Assembly: GCF_000619825.1 (NCBI RefSeq) | Contig: NZ_JHUW01000006.1 | Coordinates: forward strand, 62,001-126,000 | Reading direction: 5' to 3' | DNA: 64,000 nucleotides | Source of the DNA: Prevotella sp. MA2016 | GTDB taxonomy: Bacteria; Bacteroidota; Bacteroidia; Bacteroidales; Bacteroidaceae | Shown here: piece after piece, positions 36,111-44,190 of the stretch | Numbering within the stretch: position 1 is the stretch's first letter | Layout of the letters: every line of letters starts with the position of its first letter | Translations under genes and position numbers: made by a program | The notes under the pieces: model-generated | Seen by the model: the letters and a program-made list of their open reading frames with translations, nothing else | What the model was told of the DNA's origin: nothing | Database searches by the model: none

Positions 36111-36196
36111 GGTATTTATTTTGAAAAAAGCACTATTCTTCTATTAATTTTTGTACAAAATGCTGTTTTATTGGCATTTATCTCAAAAAAACAATG

Positions 36197-36204
36197 TAAT
36201 TTTG
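36197..36204 (+). promoter_or_regulatory. -7 promoter element TAATTTTG for dinB
   Basis: Only 5 bases separate it from the dinB ATG at 36210, so the mRNA is probably leaderless. It rules out the longer N-terminus that the open frame would allow. Confidence 0.7.
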
Positions 36205-36209
36205 CATGG

Positions 36210-37322
36210 ATGAGAAAGATTATTCATGTGGATATGGACCAGTTTTTTGCAGCAGTAGAGCAGCTGGACCATCCTGAACTGAAGGACAAGTCCATAGCTG
36301 TGGGGCACGATGCCGAGCGTGGTGTGGTCTCTACGGCTAGCTATGAGGCGCGCCGTTTTGGTGTCCATTCGGCTCAGTCCATTCAGGTGGCCAAGCGCCT
36401 GTGTCCGCAACTCATCATCGTAGAGCCCCATTTCCAGCGTTATAAGGAAGTCTCGGCACAGTTGCATGCCATCTTTCACGATTATACCGACCTGATAGAA
36501 CCCATCTCGCTCGATGAGGCTTTTCTGGATGTGACTGAGAATAAGCCTGGTATCGAATTGGGAGTGGACATCGCCCGCGAGATTAAGCAGCGCATCAAGG
36601 ACACTACCGGCCTCACCGCCTCGGCAGGTGTGAGCTATTGCAAGTTTCTGGCCAAGATAGCTTCCGACTGGCGCAAGCCTGATGGGCTCACCGTAGTGCA
36701 TCCTGACAAGGCGCTCGACTTCATTGCCCAACTCAGGGTGGAGAAGATTTGGGGCGTGGGGCAGAAGACGGCCGAGAAGATGCACATGATGGGTATCTTT
36801 ACGGGAGCCGACCTGCGACAGATGTCGCTGAGCCGACTGCAACAGGAGTTTGGTAAGATGGGACAGGTGTTTCACGACTTTGCCCTTGGTATCGACAATC
36901 GTCCTGTTATCTCCGAGTGGGAGCGCAAGTCGGTTAGCTGTGAGCGCACGTTCGAGAAAGACATCAGTAAGCAAGCCGACGTCACTATTCATCTTTATCA
37001 TACTGTTCTGGAGTTGGTGCAGCGTATAAAGAAGAGTGAGTTTGAGGGGCGCACGCTCACGCTGAAAGTGAAGTTTCAGGATTTTCAGCAAATCACGCGC
37101 AGCATCACCGTCGATCATGTGCTTCGCACCAAAGAGGCCATCCTCCCTTTGGCCAAGCAACTCATGCATCAGGTGGATTTCAGTTCGCACCCCATCCGCC
37201 TTATCGGTCTTGGTGTTTCCAATCAGAAAGACACCCCCCAAGACCACCAGCGCTGGATACAGTTAGAACTCGACTTCGAGCCCTGGTCGGTGAATAACCC
37301 ACAGAATAAAAGTTTGTTATAG
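36210..37322 (+). CDS. dinB: DNA polymerase IV (Y-family translesion polymerase)
   Basis: 370 residues from the ATG at 36210. It copies damaged DNA with low fidelity. Palm motifs HVDMDQFFAAVEQ (metal ligands D8 and nearby D10) and ISLDEAFLDV (catalytic DE) are intact, the finger motif is STASYEARRFGVHS, helix-hairpin-helix in KIWGVGQKTAEKM, and the little-finger domain follows (SVSCERTFEKDI). The open frame extends 37 codons upstream, but that part crosses the promoter and has no family similarity; MRKIIHVDMDQFF is the normal DinB start. No SOS-box-like operator was recognised. It is a single gene, divergent from the tandem sensors. Confidence 0.95.
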   Translation: MRKIIHVDMDQFFAAVEQLDHPELKDKSIAVGHDAERGVVSTASYEARRFGVHSAQSIQVAKRLCPQLIIVEPHFQRYKEVSAQLHAIFHDYTDLIEPISLDEAFLDVTENKPGIELGVDIAREIKQRIKDTTGLTASAGVSYCKFLAKIASDWRKPDGLTVVHPDKALDFIAQLRVEKIWGVGQKTAEKMHMMGIFTGADLRQMSLSRLQQEFGKMGQVFHDFALGIDNRPVISEWERKSVSCERTFEKDISKQADVTIHLYHTVLELVQRIKKSEFEGRTLTLKVKFQDFQQITRSITVDHVLRTKEAILPLAKQLMHQVDFSSHPIRLIGLGVSNQKDTPQDHQRWIQLELDFEPWSVNNPQNKSLL

Positions 37323-37502
37323 TTTTTTTGTTCCCAAGCTGGGAATAAATAGTTCCCTTGTTTGGAACAAAACATTCCCTTGTTCGGAAACATTTTCTCA
37401 TGAAAAACCCTCCCTTATCTCTCAGGGTTTACCTCTTATCCCCCTGCCTCTAGGGAGGGATGATTGAGAGATGAGGGAGAGATTAGGGAGGGATGAGGAA
37501 AT
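37323..37502. repeat. Intergenic repeats: TTCCC/GGGAA inverted motifs and AGGGAGGGATGA direct repeats
   Basis: Between dinB and the alpha-galactosidase gene. 37332-37391 holds three related inverted motifs (TTCCCAAGCTGGGAA, TTCCCTTGTTTGGAA, TTCCCTTGTTCGGAA). 37400-37499 holds CCTCCCTTATC and, repeated on the other polarity, AGGGAGGGATGA (37454-37465 and 37488-37499) around GAGAGATGAGGGAGAGA. The first set may act as a weak terminator for dinB and the convergent gene. No coding sequence is seen. Confidence 0.6.
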
Positions 37503-39686
37503 TTATTGCGCTTCGAGCAGCAGAACACGACTGCTCCAGTCGGTCTTCTTGCTCCACTCAGGTTCGTTGCGATAAGGCATCTCAAGACCGTGGTTCATCA
37601 GATAGGCTCCGCTGAACACCTGGCCCTCGACGTCCATCGGGCGCTGGTCGATACGGTTTAGCTCGTGCACCTTATAGTTCTTGTTGGCATCAAGACCAGC
37701 CATCTTTACACGGGGCAGATGCTCATTCTGGAACGACTCGGTCTTCCACCAGAAGAACACCGACTTCGACTTCTGTTCGTTGACATACATCAGCGAGGCC
37801 AGGCCCTGCTTGTCGTATGGCGAAACCAGACGGTAGAGATCGCCAAACTGCACGATGGGGCGAATCTGCTTATATTCGGCAATGGCCTTGCGGCAGAGTT
37901 CCTTTTCGTCGGCAGTCATATTCTTAGGCTGGATTTCCATACCCAGGCGTCCGCTCATGGCCACATCGATGCGATACTTCATGGCTGTGGTGCGGAATAC
38001 GGTGTGGTTGGGTGTGGCCGAGATGTGGCAGGCCATAGCGATGGCGGGGAAGAAATAGCTGGTGCCCCACTGCATGTAGATACGCTGCAGAGCATCGGTA
38101 TTGTCGGAGGTCCAGAACTCATCGAAGTAGGGTAGCACGCCCCAGTTGGCACGTCCGCCACCAGAGGCACAAGCCTGGATGGTGAGGTCGGGATACTTGG
38201 CGCGGATGCGCTGACAGGCTTTCTCGAAACCACGATGATACTCGATGTAGAGATGGCTCTGATTGTTCATGGTGAGATACTGCGAACCATGGTTCATGAT
38301 GGCCATGTTGGCATCCCACTTGATATAGTCGATCTCAGGATATTTGCTCATCAGGTTGTCTACTATCGATACCACAAAATCCTGCACCTTGGGATTGCTC
38401 ATGTCGAGCACCAGCTGCGTGCCGCCACGACCTTGCACAGCATCGCGCTTGGGAGCCTTGACAATCCAGTCGGGGTGGGCATCGTAGAGTTCTGAAACCG
38501 AGTTGGTCATCTCGGGCTCAATCCAGATGCCGAACTTGATGCCGTGTTTCTTGGCATCGCGCAGCAGTCCCTCGATACCTTCGGGCAGCTTGTGGGTATC
38601 CACCTTCCAGTCGCCCAGGGCGCAGTTGTCGGTCTTGCGGGGGTATTTCACGCCAAACCAGCCATCGTCCATCACGAAGAGCTCGCCACCCATCGAAGCG
38701 ATGTCGCCCATCATCTGGTCCATGCCCTGCTGGTTGATGTCGAAATAAACACCCTCCCACGAGTTGAGCAGTATCTTACGCTCCTTGTTGCCATGAGCCA
38801 GCATGTAGTTGCGGCCCCACTTATGGAAGTTGCGCGACACGCCCGAGAGGCCCTGCTGTGAGAAACTGAGCGCCACCTTGGGGGTGATAAACGTCTCGCC
38901 CTTCTTCAGTTGATAGGCAGAATTGTCGGGGTTGATGCCTGCAAAAAAGTAATGATATTCAGTATCATCGGTCTCTATCTTGAGCTGATAGTTGCCTGAG
39001 TAGCAGAGGGCAGCGCCAATCACGTCGCCGCAGTTCTCCTGGCCCTTGCCGTTGAGCGAGAACATCACCTCGGCATGGTCGGTGTGCGCGTTGCGTACGC
39101 CATCCTTATTCTTGATCACCTTCTGTCCTGACAGTATAGGCTCCTCTACAAGCTGAGCTTCGTTGCCCCATGAGCCATGTAGGTGCGACAGCCACACATT
39201 GCCCCTGCGGATGGGCAGCGAGATGGAGGCAAACTGGGTAAGCGTGACGGGCTTGGCCTCGCCATGCTTGATCTCAGTCCAGGTTTCAATCATATCCTCA
39301 TCGAAATAGGCTTTGTAGCAGAGCACTACCGATACAGGGTATTTGGGGTCGCTAAGTGTGATCTGCTTGAGCTGGCCCTGAGTAGTTACATCGGTAGCGT
39401 AGAGTTCGGTTGACAGGTTGCCATCAGCATGCGTCATGGCCACAGCTGCCTCGGCAGGACAGTTCATACCATAGGCTGGATAGGCATCCATACGGCCGCC
39501 GCGAACACCCTGCAGATGCTGCAAGTCGTAGTCGGTCAGTTTGGCACCGTAATACACGTACTGTGGCTGTCGGCCAGTCTCTACATCAAGCACCATCGTG
39601 GTGTTTCTGGTTTGGATGACCACCTGCTTGGCCCAAACCGTTGAGGCCGAGACCATGAGGAAAGCAAAGAATAAAAACTTTTTCAT
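37503..39686 (-). CDS. Secreted alpha-galactosidase, glycoside hydrolase family 36
   Basis: 727 residues with a signal peptide (about 1-19, KKFLFFAFLMVSASTVWAK). It hydrolyses terminal alpha-1,6-galactose from raffinose-type sugars or galactomannan, probably in the periplasm. The N-terminal beta-supersandwich (about 20-310) is followed by the TIM barrel: LNSWEGVYFDINQQGM, FVMDDGWFG, IEPEMTNSVSELY, then the nucleophile D458 in YIKWDANM and the acid/base D528 in FWTSDNTD. The ACASGGGRANWGVL block between them is typical for GH36. It stands alone with its own consensus promoter (39727-39757), which interleaves with that of mntP. No SusC/SusD pair or regulator is adjacent. Confidence 0.94.
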   Translation of the reverse strand: MKKFLFFAFLMVSASTVWAKQVVIQTRNTTMVLDVETGRQPQYVYYGAKLTDYDLQHLQGVRGGRMDAYPAYGMNCPAEAAVAMTHADGNLSTELYATDVTTQGQLKQITLSDPKYPVSVVLCYKAYFDEDMIETWTEIKHGEAKPVTLTQFASISLPIRRGNVWLSHLHGSWGNEAQLVEEPILSGQKVIKNKDGVRNAHTDHAEVMFSLNGKGQENCGDVIGAALCYSGNYQLKIETDDTEYHYFFAGINPDNSAYQLKKGETFITPKVALSFSQQGLSGVSRNFHKWGRNYMLAHGNKERKILLNSWEGVYFDINQQGMDQMMGDIASMGGELFVMDDGWFGVKYPRKTDNCALGDWKVDTHKLPEGIEGLLRDAKKHGIKFGIWIEPEMTNSVSELYDAHPDWIVKAPKRDAVQGRGGTQLVLDMSNPKVQDFVVSIVDNLMSKYPEIDYIKWDANMAIMNHGSQYLTMNNQSHLYIEYHRGFEKACQRIRAKYPDLTIQACASGGGRANWGVLPYFDEFWTSDNTDALQRIYMQWGTSYFFPAIAMACHISATPNHTVFRTTAMKYRIDVAMSGRLGMEIQPKNMTADEKELCRKAIAEYKQIRPIVQFGDLYRLVSPYDKQGLASLMYVNEQKSKSVFFWWKTESFQNEHLPRVKMAGLDANKNYKVHELNRIDQRPMDVEGQVFSGAYLMNHGLEMPYRNEPEWSKKTDWSSRVLLLEAQ

Positions 39687-39726
39687 TTTTTAGTTCAAAT
39701 TTGGTTGTTAGTCAATAATCTGAGCG

Positions 39727-39757
39727 CAAAGGTAATAAAAAATTTGTTTATCTCAAA
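39727..39757 (-). promoter_or_regulatory. Consensus promoter of the alpha-galactosidase gene (-33 TTTG, 19 bp, -7 TACCTTTG)
   Basis: Minus-strand TTTG 39754-39757 and TACCTTTG 39727-39734. Confidence 0.8.
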
Positions 39758-39774
39758 AAAAAATGGTTACTTTG
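39743..39774 (+). promoter_or_regulatory. Promoter of mntP (-33 TTTG, 20 bp, -7 TTACTTTG)
   Basis: TTTG 39743-39746 and TTACTTTG 39767-39774, overlapping the divergent alpha-galactosidase promoter by 15 bp. Confidence 0.65.
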
Positions 39775-39810
39775 CATACCAAAGTGTAATAAAGAGCAAA
39801 ATAGTACATC

Positions 39811-40389
39811 ATGAACACACTGGATATATGGATGCTGGCAGTAGCGCTGGCTATGGATTGCTTCACGGTATCAATCGTGAGTGGTGTCATTGTGCGCCGT
39901 TGGTTATGGGCATTGATACTGCGTTTGGCCTTCCTGTTTGGACTGTTTCAAGCCCTGATGCCGCTGGCGGGATGGCTGGCTACCAACCATTTTAGCGAGC
40001 AATTGGAGTTTATCGACCATTGGATAGCATTCGGACTGCTGGCTTTTATTGGTGGTAAGATGATTCGCGAGTCGTTTGCCCCAGAGGAAGAAGAGAAGCA
40101 GTTCGACCCCAAGAACCTGCAAACCCAACTGCTGTTGGCAGTGGCTACCAGCATCGATGCCCTTGCCATTGGTATATCGTTTGCCTGTATGGGCTACAGA
40201 GACGTGATGCAGATAGCCCAACCACTGGTGGTGATAGGGTTTGTTTCATTCTTGTTCAGTCTCTTTGGCTATCAACTTGGCGTAAGATTTGGAAGGGCGA
40301 TAGCACGCCGACTGAAACCAGAACTGCTGGGAGGTATCATCCTGTTGACGATAGGTGTGAAAATACTGTTGACCCACCTGATGGTTTGA
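39811..40389 (+). CDS. mntP: Manganese efflux pump MntP
   Basis: 192 residues with six membrane helices. The paired family motifs with membrane-embedded aspartates are present: VALAMDCFTVSIVSG in helix 1 and LLLAVATSIDALAIGISFA in helix 4, along with FIGGKMIRE at the end of helix 3. MntP exports Mn2+ across the inner membrane. Length is normal. In E. coli mntP is governed by MntR and a yybP-ykoY riboswitch; I see neither here, the leader being only about 37 bases from the -7 element. An AT-rich inverted repeat follows at 40409-40447. Confidence 0.93.
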   Translation: MNTLDIWMLAVALAMDCFTVSIVSGVIVRRWLWALILRLAFLFGLFQALMPLAGWLATNHFSEQLEFIDHWIAFGLLAFIGGKMIRESFAPEEEEKQFDPKNLQTQLLLAVATSIDALAIGISFACMGYRDVMQIAQPLVVIGFVSFLFSLFGYQLGVRFGRAIARRLKPELLGGIILLTIGVKILLTHLMV

Positions 40390-40408
40390 CATAGATCTGC
40401 CAAGAACA

Positions 40409-40447
40409 AAAAAGTTTGCATTTTGTTGTTTTGGTTTCAAACTTTTT
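40409..40447 (+). promoter_or_regulatory. Ten-base inverted repeat AAAAAGTTTG/CAAACTTTTT before the ABC ATPase gene
   Basis: Perfect arms at 40409-40418 and 40438-40447 with a 19-base gap. It could be a weak terminator for mntP or an operator, since it lies just upstream of the -7 element at 40450. Confidence 0.35.
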
Positions 40448-40449
40448 AT

Positions 40450-40457
40450 TAACTTTG
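40450..40457 (+). promoter_or_regulatory. -7 promoter element TAACTTTG for the ABC ATPase gene
   Basis: Ends 4 bases before the ATG at 40462, again implying a leaderless or near-leaderless message. Confidence 0.65.
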
Positions 40458-40461
40458 CACC

Positions 40462-41262
40462 ATGAAGATGACAAGCGAGACAATAGAACTGCAAAACCTA
40501 AGCATCGGCTACCAGACGAAACACGGCATAAAAACTGTGGCTACCGGCATTAGTGGCACCATCGCAAGCGGCGAACTCACCTGCTTGTTGGGAGCTAATG
40601 GCGTGGGCAAATCTACTCTGTTGAGAACGCTTGCATCCTTCCAACCCAAAACAGGAGGTGAGATATGGCTTGAAGGGCGCGAAATCTCTGATTATACCGA
40701 CAAGCAGCTGAGCCGCCTGATAGGCGTGGTGCTGACAGAGAAACCAGATGTGAGAAATATGACTGTGCGCGAATTGGTGTCGTTAGGACGGTCGCCATAC
40801 ACAGGATTCTGGGGCACCTATTCGAAAGACGACTTGCAGGTGGTGGATGAGGCCATCAGCATGGTGGGCATAGAATCGCTGTCAAAACGGATGGTGCACA
40901 CGCTGAGCGATGGAGAGCGACAGAAGGTGATGATAGCCAAGGCACTGGCACAGCAAACACCCGTCATCTATCTGGACGAGCCAACGGCTTTTCTCGACTA
41001 CCCCAGTAAGGTAGAGGTGCTGCAACTGCTTTGCCGTATCAGTCGCGAGGCTGGCAAAGTGGTTTTCCTATCTACGCATGATGTGGAACTGGCCCTGCAA
41101 CTGGCTGATACCATCTGGTTGATGACCAAAGGTGAGCCGATGGCCATAGGCACTCCCGAAGCGCTGGCCCAACAAGGCGCATTGGGCAGGTTTATAGAGC
41201 GTGATGGTATCGCTTTCGATTCCAAAACGATGACAATTAAAGTAACAAAGAAAAACTATTAG
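40462..41262 (+). CDS. ABC transporter ATP-binding protein, FecE/BtuD type
   Basis: 266 residues. Walker A GANGVGKST (residues 44-52), Q-loop region around LTEKPDVRNMTVRELV, signature LSDGERQKVMIAKAL, Walker B VIYLDEPTAFLDY and the H-loop STHDVELAL, so it should be an active ATPase of the iron-siderophore/cobalamin class. Its likely role is to drive import of a corrinoid through the inner membrane with the binding protein encoded at 42291. However, no FecCD/BtuC-type permease gene is adjacent. The next gene starts 4 bases later. The start is either ATG 40462 or the second ATG at 40468; the promoter is so close that the second is possible. Confidence 0.92.
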   Translation: MKMTSETIELQNLSIGYQTKHGIKTVATGISGTIASGELTCLLGANGVGKSTLLRTLASFQPKTGGEIWLEGREISDYTDKQLSRLIGVVLTEKPDVRNMTVRELVSLGRSPYTGFWGTYSKDDLQVVDEAISMVGIESLSKRMVHTLSDGERQKVMIAKALAQQTPVIYLDEPTAFLDYPSKVEVLQLLCRISREAGKVVFLSTHDVELALQLADTIWLMTKGEPMAIGTPEALAQQGALGRFIERDGIAFDSKTMTIKVTKKNY

Positions 41263-41266
41263 GCCT

Positions 41267-42301
41267 ATGATAAATGGACATGGTGACGACGTGTTTCGCT
41301 ATGGCGACAAGGTAAAGATAAATTTCAGCTCGAATGTATATAGTCAGGCCGACTATACAGCACTGAAAGAACACTTGATGCAGCATTTTGATGTGGTGGC
41401 CCACTATCCAGAGCCTGATGCCCACACGCTGGAGTGCATGCTGGCCGAGAAGTTAGGTGTAAAGGAGAACACCGTCATGGTGACAAGTGGCGCCAACGAA
41501 GCCATCTATCTGATAGCACAACTCTACAAAGGATGGGCCTCTATCATCCCTCAGCCCACATTCAGCGAGTATGAAGATGCCTGCCGCATGTTCAATCACG
41601 TGATTTCCTACGATGTGAAGGATGAATTCGACGTGATGCCCAAAGACCGTATCTACTGGATTTGTAACCCCAATAACCCTACAGGCAATGTGCTTGTGAA
41701 GGGTATGCTGAATCATATCGTCAGGCAGCATCCACGCTATCTGTATGTGATCGACCAGTCGTATGCCGATTATACGCTGGCACCTATGCTCGACCCAAAG
41801 GAGATGACAGATGTGTTCAACGTGATGCTGGTGCACTCACTATCTAAGAAGTTCTGTATTCCGGGCTTGCGACTGGGTTATATCGTGGCCTCACCAATTA
41901 TTATCGGTCGCCTGAAACAGATACGTCAGCCCTGGACGGTGAACGCCTTGGCTATAGAGGCTGGCAAATATATGCTGAAGCATGATGTGCAGATGATTCC
42001 AGACCTGAAAGCTTATCTGGTTGAAGCAGCAAGACTACATCAGAACCTTTCTACCATAGCTGGACTGAAGGTGATGAAAAGCGATACCAACTTTATGCTG
42101 GTATCTATCGAAAACAGTACTGCAAGCGATTTGAAACGCTGGTTGCTGGACAACTACGGCATACTGATTCGCGATGCGTCAAACATCAGCGGCCTGGATA
42201 ATAACTACTTCCGCGTTACTGCCCAGCGAGCCGAAGAAAACGATCTGCTGGTAGAGGCCATCCAGGCCTATGTAGACCAGCAGAATGAGGTTACTGGCTG
42301 A
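41267..42301 (+). CDS. PLP-dependent aminotransferase-fold protein, CobD-like (threonine-phosphate decarboxylase family)
   Basis: 344 residues. Fold type I motifs: TSGANEAIYLIAQ, ICNPNNPTGNVL, and the PLP-binding lysine K194 in VHSLSKKFCIPGLRLGYIV. The last segment and the N-terminal NGHGDDV/INFSSNVY pattern (compare HGGN and DFSSNIN) fit CobD, which makes (R)-1-amino-2-propanol phosphate for the cobalamin nucleotide loop, or the related HisC. With a BtuD-type ATPase directly upstream and the BtuF-BtuB region convergent to it, a corrinoid role is favoured over histidine synthesis. No other cobalamin assembly genes (cbiB, cobU, cobS, cobT) occur here. Its 3' end overlaps the btuF gene by 11 bases on the other strand. 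Confidence 0.8.
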   Translation: MINGHGDDVFRYGDKVKINFSSNVYSQADYTALKEHLMQHFDVVAHYPEPDAHTLECMLAEKLGVKENTVMVTSGANEAIYLIAQLYKGWASIIPQPTFSEYEDACRMFNHVISYDVKDEFDVMPKDRIYWICNPNNPTGNVLVKGMLNHIVRQHPRYLYVIDQSYADYTLAPMLDPKEMTDVFNVMLVHSLSKKFCIPGLRLGYIVASPIIIGRLKQIRQPWTVNALAIEAGKYMLKHDVQMIPDLKAYLVEAARLHQNLSTIAGLKVMKSDTNFMLVSIENSTASDLKRWLLDNYGILIRDASNISGLDNNYFRVTAQRAEENDLLVEAIQAYVDQQNEVTG

Positions 42302-43418
42302 CTGGCTTGAAATAGCGCAGACTGGTTAGCGTGTTTACTTCAGGATGCAGTATGAGGATAAAGTCGGCCAGAAGTCTTTCCGGGTGGAAAGGCGACTCTT
42401 CATAGAATGGTGAGCGCTCTACATCGCATCCATAAGCAGTATGATTCTTGAAGGCCTTGAACTGATTGTAGCCATGATGCTCGCTCAGCAGTTCATCGTA
42501 GGTGATATCGTGATTGCCACTATATCTGAAAAGCCATACATCAGCGTCGCCAGAACGTTCCAAAACCGTCTCAAAAGGCAGCGAGATAGAACCGCTGTGC
42601 TCGTCGTCGGCCCAGGCATATTTTCCGTTGGCATCCTTTATCATCTGTCCGATGGTGCTCTTGCCGCCTGGCACGTACCACACGCTGCCCGTCACCTTAT
42701 CCATCAATACAGTAGGTCTGGTCTTGGCTTTGGCAGCCAATGCCTTGAGTTGCTGGTAACTGTTATCAACCGACTCAAACAAGGCTGTGGCACGCTCTTC
42801 GCAACCAAACAACATACCATAGAAGCGTAGCCACTCGGCACGCGCCAGAGGCGATGCTTCCATATAGTCGGCACACTCTATGATAGGGATGTTGATCTCT
42901 TCAAGCTTGCCATATCCGCCACTATTCTCGAATGGCGACAGGAAGAGGGCATCAGGATGCTCGTCGATAATTTTTTCGATTACAGGACTCATACCATCGC
43001 CCACATCGGTGATACGACCTTTGGCCACCTGCTCCTGAATCCAGGGTATCTTGATATACTTCAGATCGGCCACACCTGCTATGCAGTCCTGTCGGCCAAA
43101 CTCCATCACCATGGCGCAATGAACGGTGGTGAACATCACGGCGCGCTTTAATGGTGTGCGAACAATAGTGCCTGTGGGTATATGGTTGGGAATCTCCTGA
43201 TCGGCAGGCACCAGCACGTAGCGATGCAGGGTCATACCCTCCTTCCAGGGATTCTTAATGGTTGCCACCGTGTAGCCATCAAACTTCTCGATGCTAATCT
43301 GCGTGGCATACTTAAAAGCGACAGCATCGCCATCAGCTTGCGAAGGCGCACTTTTCTTAGCGCCTCCGCAGGCCGACAGCAATACTGTCAGTATGAATAG
43401 TTTGAAAATGGTTTTCAT
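42291..43418 (-). CDS. btuF: Cobalamin/iron-type ABC substrate-binding lipoprotein, BtuF-like
   Basis: 375 residues. Lipoprotein signal peptide (KTIFKLFILTVLLSACGG, lipobox LSAC). The mature part is a two-lobed periplasmic binding protein of the BtuF/FepB class: RAVMFTTVHCAMVMEFGRQD, CIAGVADLKYIK, DALFLSPFENSGGYGKLEE, then a linking helix (LARAEWLRFYGMLFGCEERA) and WYVPGGKSTIGQMIKDANG. It should carry a corrinoid from the outer-membrane receptor to an ABC importer. It is the last gene of the riboswitch-headed operon and starts in the TAATG overlap with the DUF4465 gene. B12 as ligand is inferred from the riboswitch and btuB/btuG. Confidence 0.87.
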   Translation of the reverse strand: MKTIFKLFILTVLLSACGGAKKSAPSQADGDAVAFKYATQISIEKFDGYTVATIKNPWKEGMTLHRYVLVPADQEIPNHIPTGTIVRTPLKRAVMFTTVHCAMVMEFGRQDCIAGVADLKYIKIPWIQEQVAKGRITDVGDGMSPVIEKIIDEHPDALFLSPFENSGGYGKLEEINIPIIECADYMEASPLARAEWLRFYGMLFGCEERATALFESVDNSYQQLKALAAKAKTRPTVLMDKVTGSVWYVPGGKSTIGQMIKDANGKYAWADDEHSGSISLPFETVLERSGDADVWLFRYSGNHDITYDELLSEHHGYNQFKAFKNHTAYGCDVERSPFYEESPFHPERLLADFILILHPEVNTLTSLRYFKPVSQ

Positions 43419-44161
43419 TAATACTCAAACTCGAGGTCGTCAATACAGATATAAGAAGGTGTGGTTGTACCGTACTCGTTCTTCTTGGTGCTATCGAATG
43501 CAAAGCTCAGGCTCTTAACACCCTCTAGCGACTGGAAATCACAGAACTGCCAATCCTTGACATACTCGCCGTCCTTAGCCAGATAGAGTTCAACATCCTT
43601 TGTGGTACCATCAGCCAATGTTGCAGTAACAGTGCACTTGAACCAGTCATCCTTCTCAAACTTACCAGGAGTCATACCATCGCCATTCAGGATAGCATCT
43701 ACAGCCCAAGCATCATTGGTAAACCAGAAACCCTTCAGGGTTACAGTGCGACCAAAGTCGATAGCCTCACCAAAGGTATAAACTACACAGAAGTTTTTGC
43801 CGCTCTTGGCAGTACCAGTAATGTTGTTGAACTGATCGGCTATCGGATCCTTGTATGTAGTAGCAGTACGGTTAGAGATAGAGAAACCAGACCAGCTGGC
43901 CCATGAAGGTGTGTAGTTAACAGGGAAGGTTACACCCTTTTCTTTAAACAGACAAGCGAAAGCGTCACTCCCCCAGTTGCTAAATTTCTCTCCAGATTCA
44001 TCGCCGCACCAATAACCTTCAGCGCCAAGCGTTTTCTTCTCGAAAGATACTGTAACATGTCTCTTACCACCTACAGGATTGTCGTCATTAGTACATGATG
44101 TGAATGACAATGCGAAACCGCATACGAGGACTGCAAGTCCGAATAATTTGTTTGTCTTCAT
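43418..44161 (-). CDS. DUF4465-domain surface lipoprotein in the B12 operon
   Basis: 247 residues. Lipoprotein signal peptide (NKLFGLAVLVCGFALSFTSC) followed by a beta-rich domain. GYWCGDESGEKFSNWGSDAF, WASWSGFSISNRTATTYKD and NFCVVYTFGEAIDFGRTVTL followed by GFWFTNDAW are typical of DUF4465, a family that recurs beside BtuB-type receptors in gut Bacteroidales. The end SYICIDDLEFEY is a strand. Surface B12-binding lipoproteins other than BtuG (BtuH) are known from this phylum, and this protein is a candidate for such a role; direct identity with BtuH is not claimed. It sits between a secreted protein gene (29 bases upstream) and btuF (1-base overlap). Confidence 0.82.
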   Translation of the reverse strand: MKTNKLFGLAVLVCGFALSFTSCTNDDNPVGGKRHVTVSFEKKTLGAEGYWCGDESGEKFSNWGSDAFACLFKEKGVTFPVNYTPSWASWSGFSISNRTATTYKDPIADQFNNITGTAKSGKNFCVVYTFGEAIDFGRTVTLKGFWFTNDAWAVDAILNGDGMTPGKFEKDDWFKCTVTATLADGTTKDVELYLAKDGEYVKDWQFCDFQSLEGVKSLSFAFDSTKKNEYGTTTPSYICIDDLEFEY

Positions 44162-44190
44162 AACTGTTTTTTTTAAGTGAATAATAAAAG

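Noticed and set aside
36183..37247. Minus-strand frame of 354 codons
   Set aside because: Antisense of dinB, whose polymerase motifs are unmistakable.
37330..37500. Possible CRISPR array
   Set aside because: Repeats are unequal, spacers are not uniform, and no cas gene is present.
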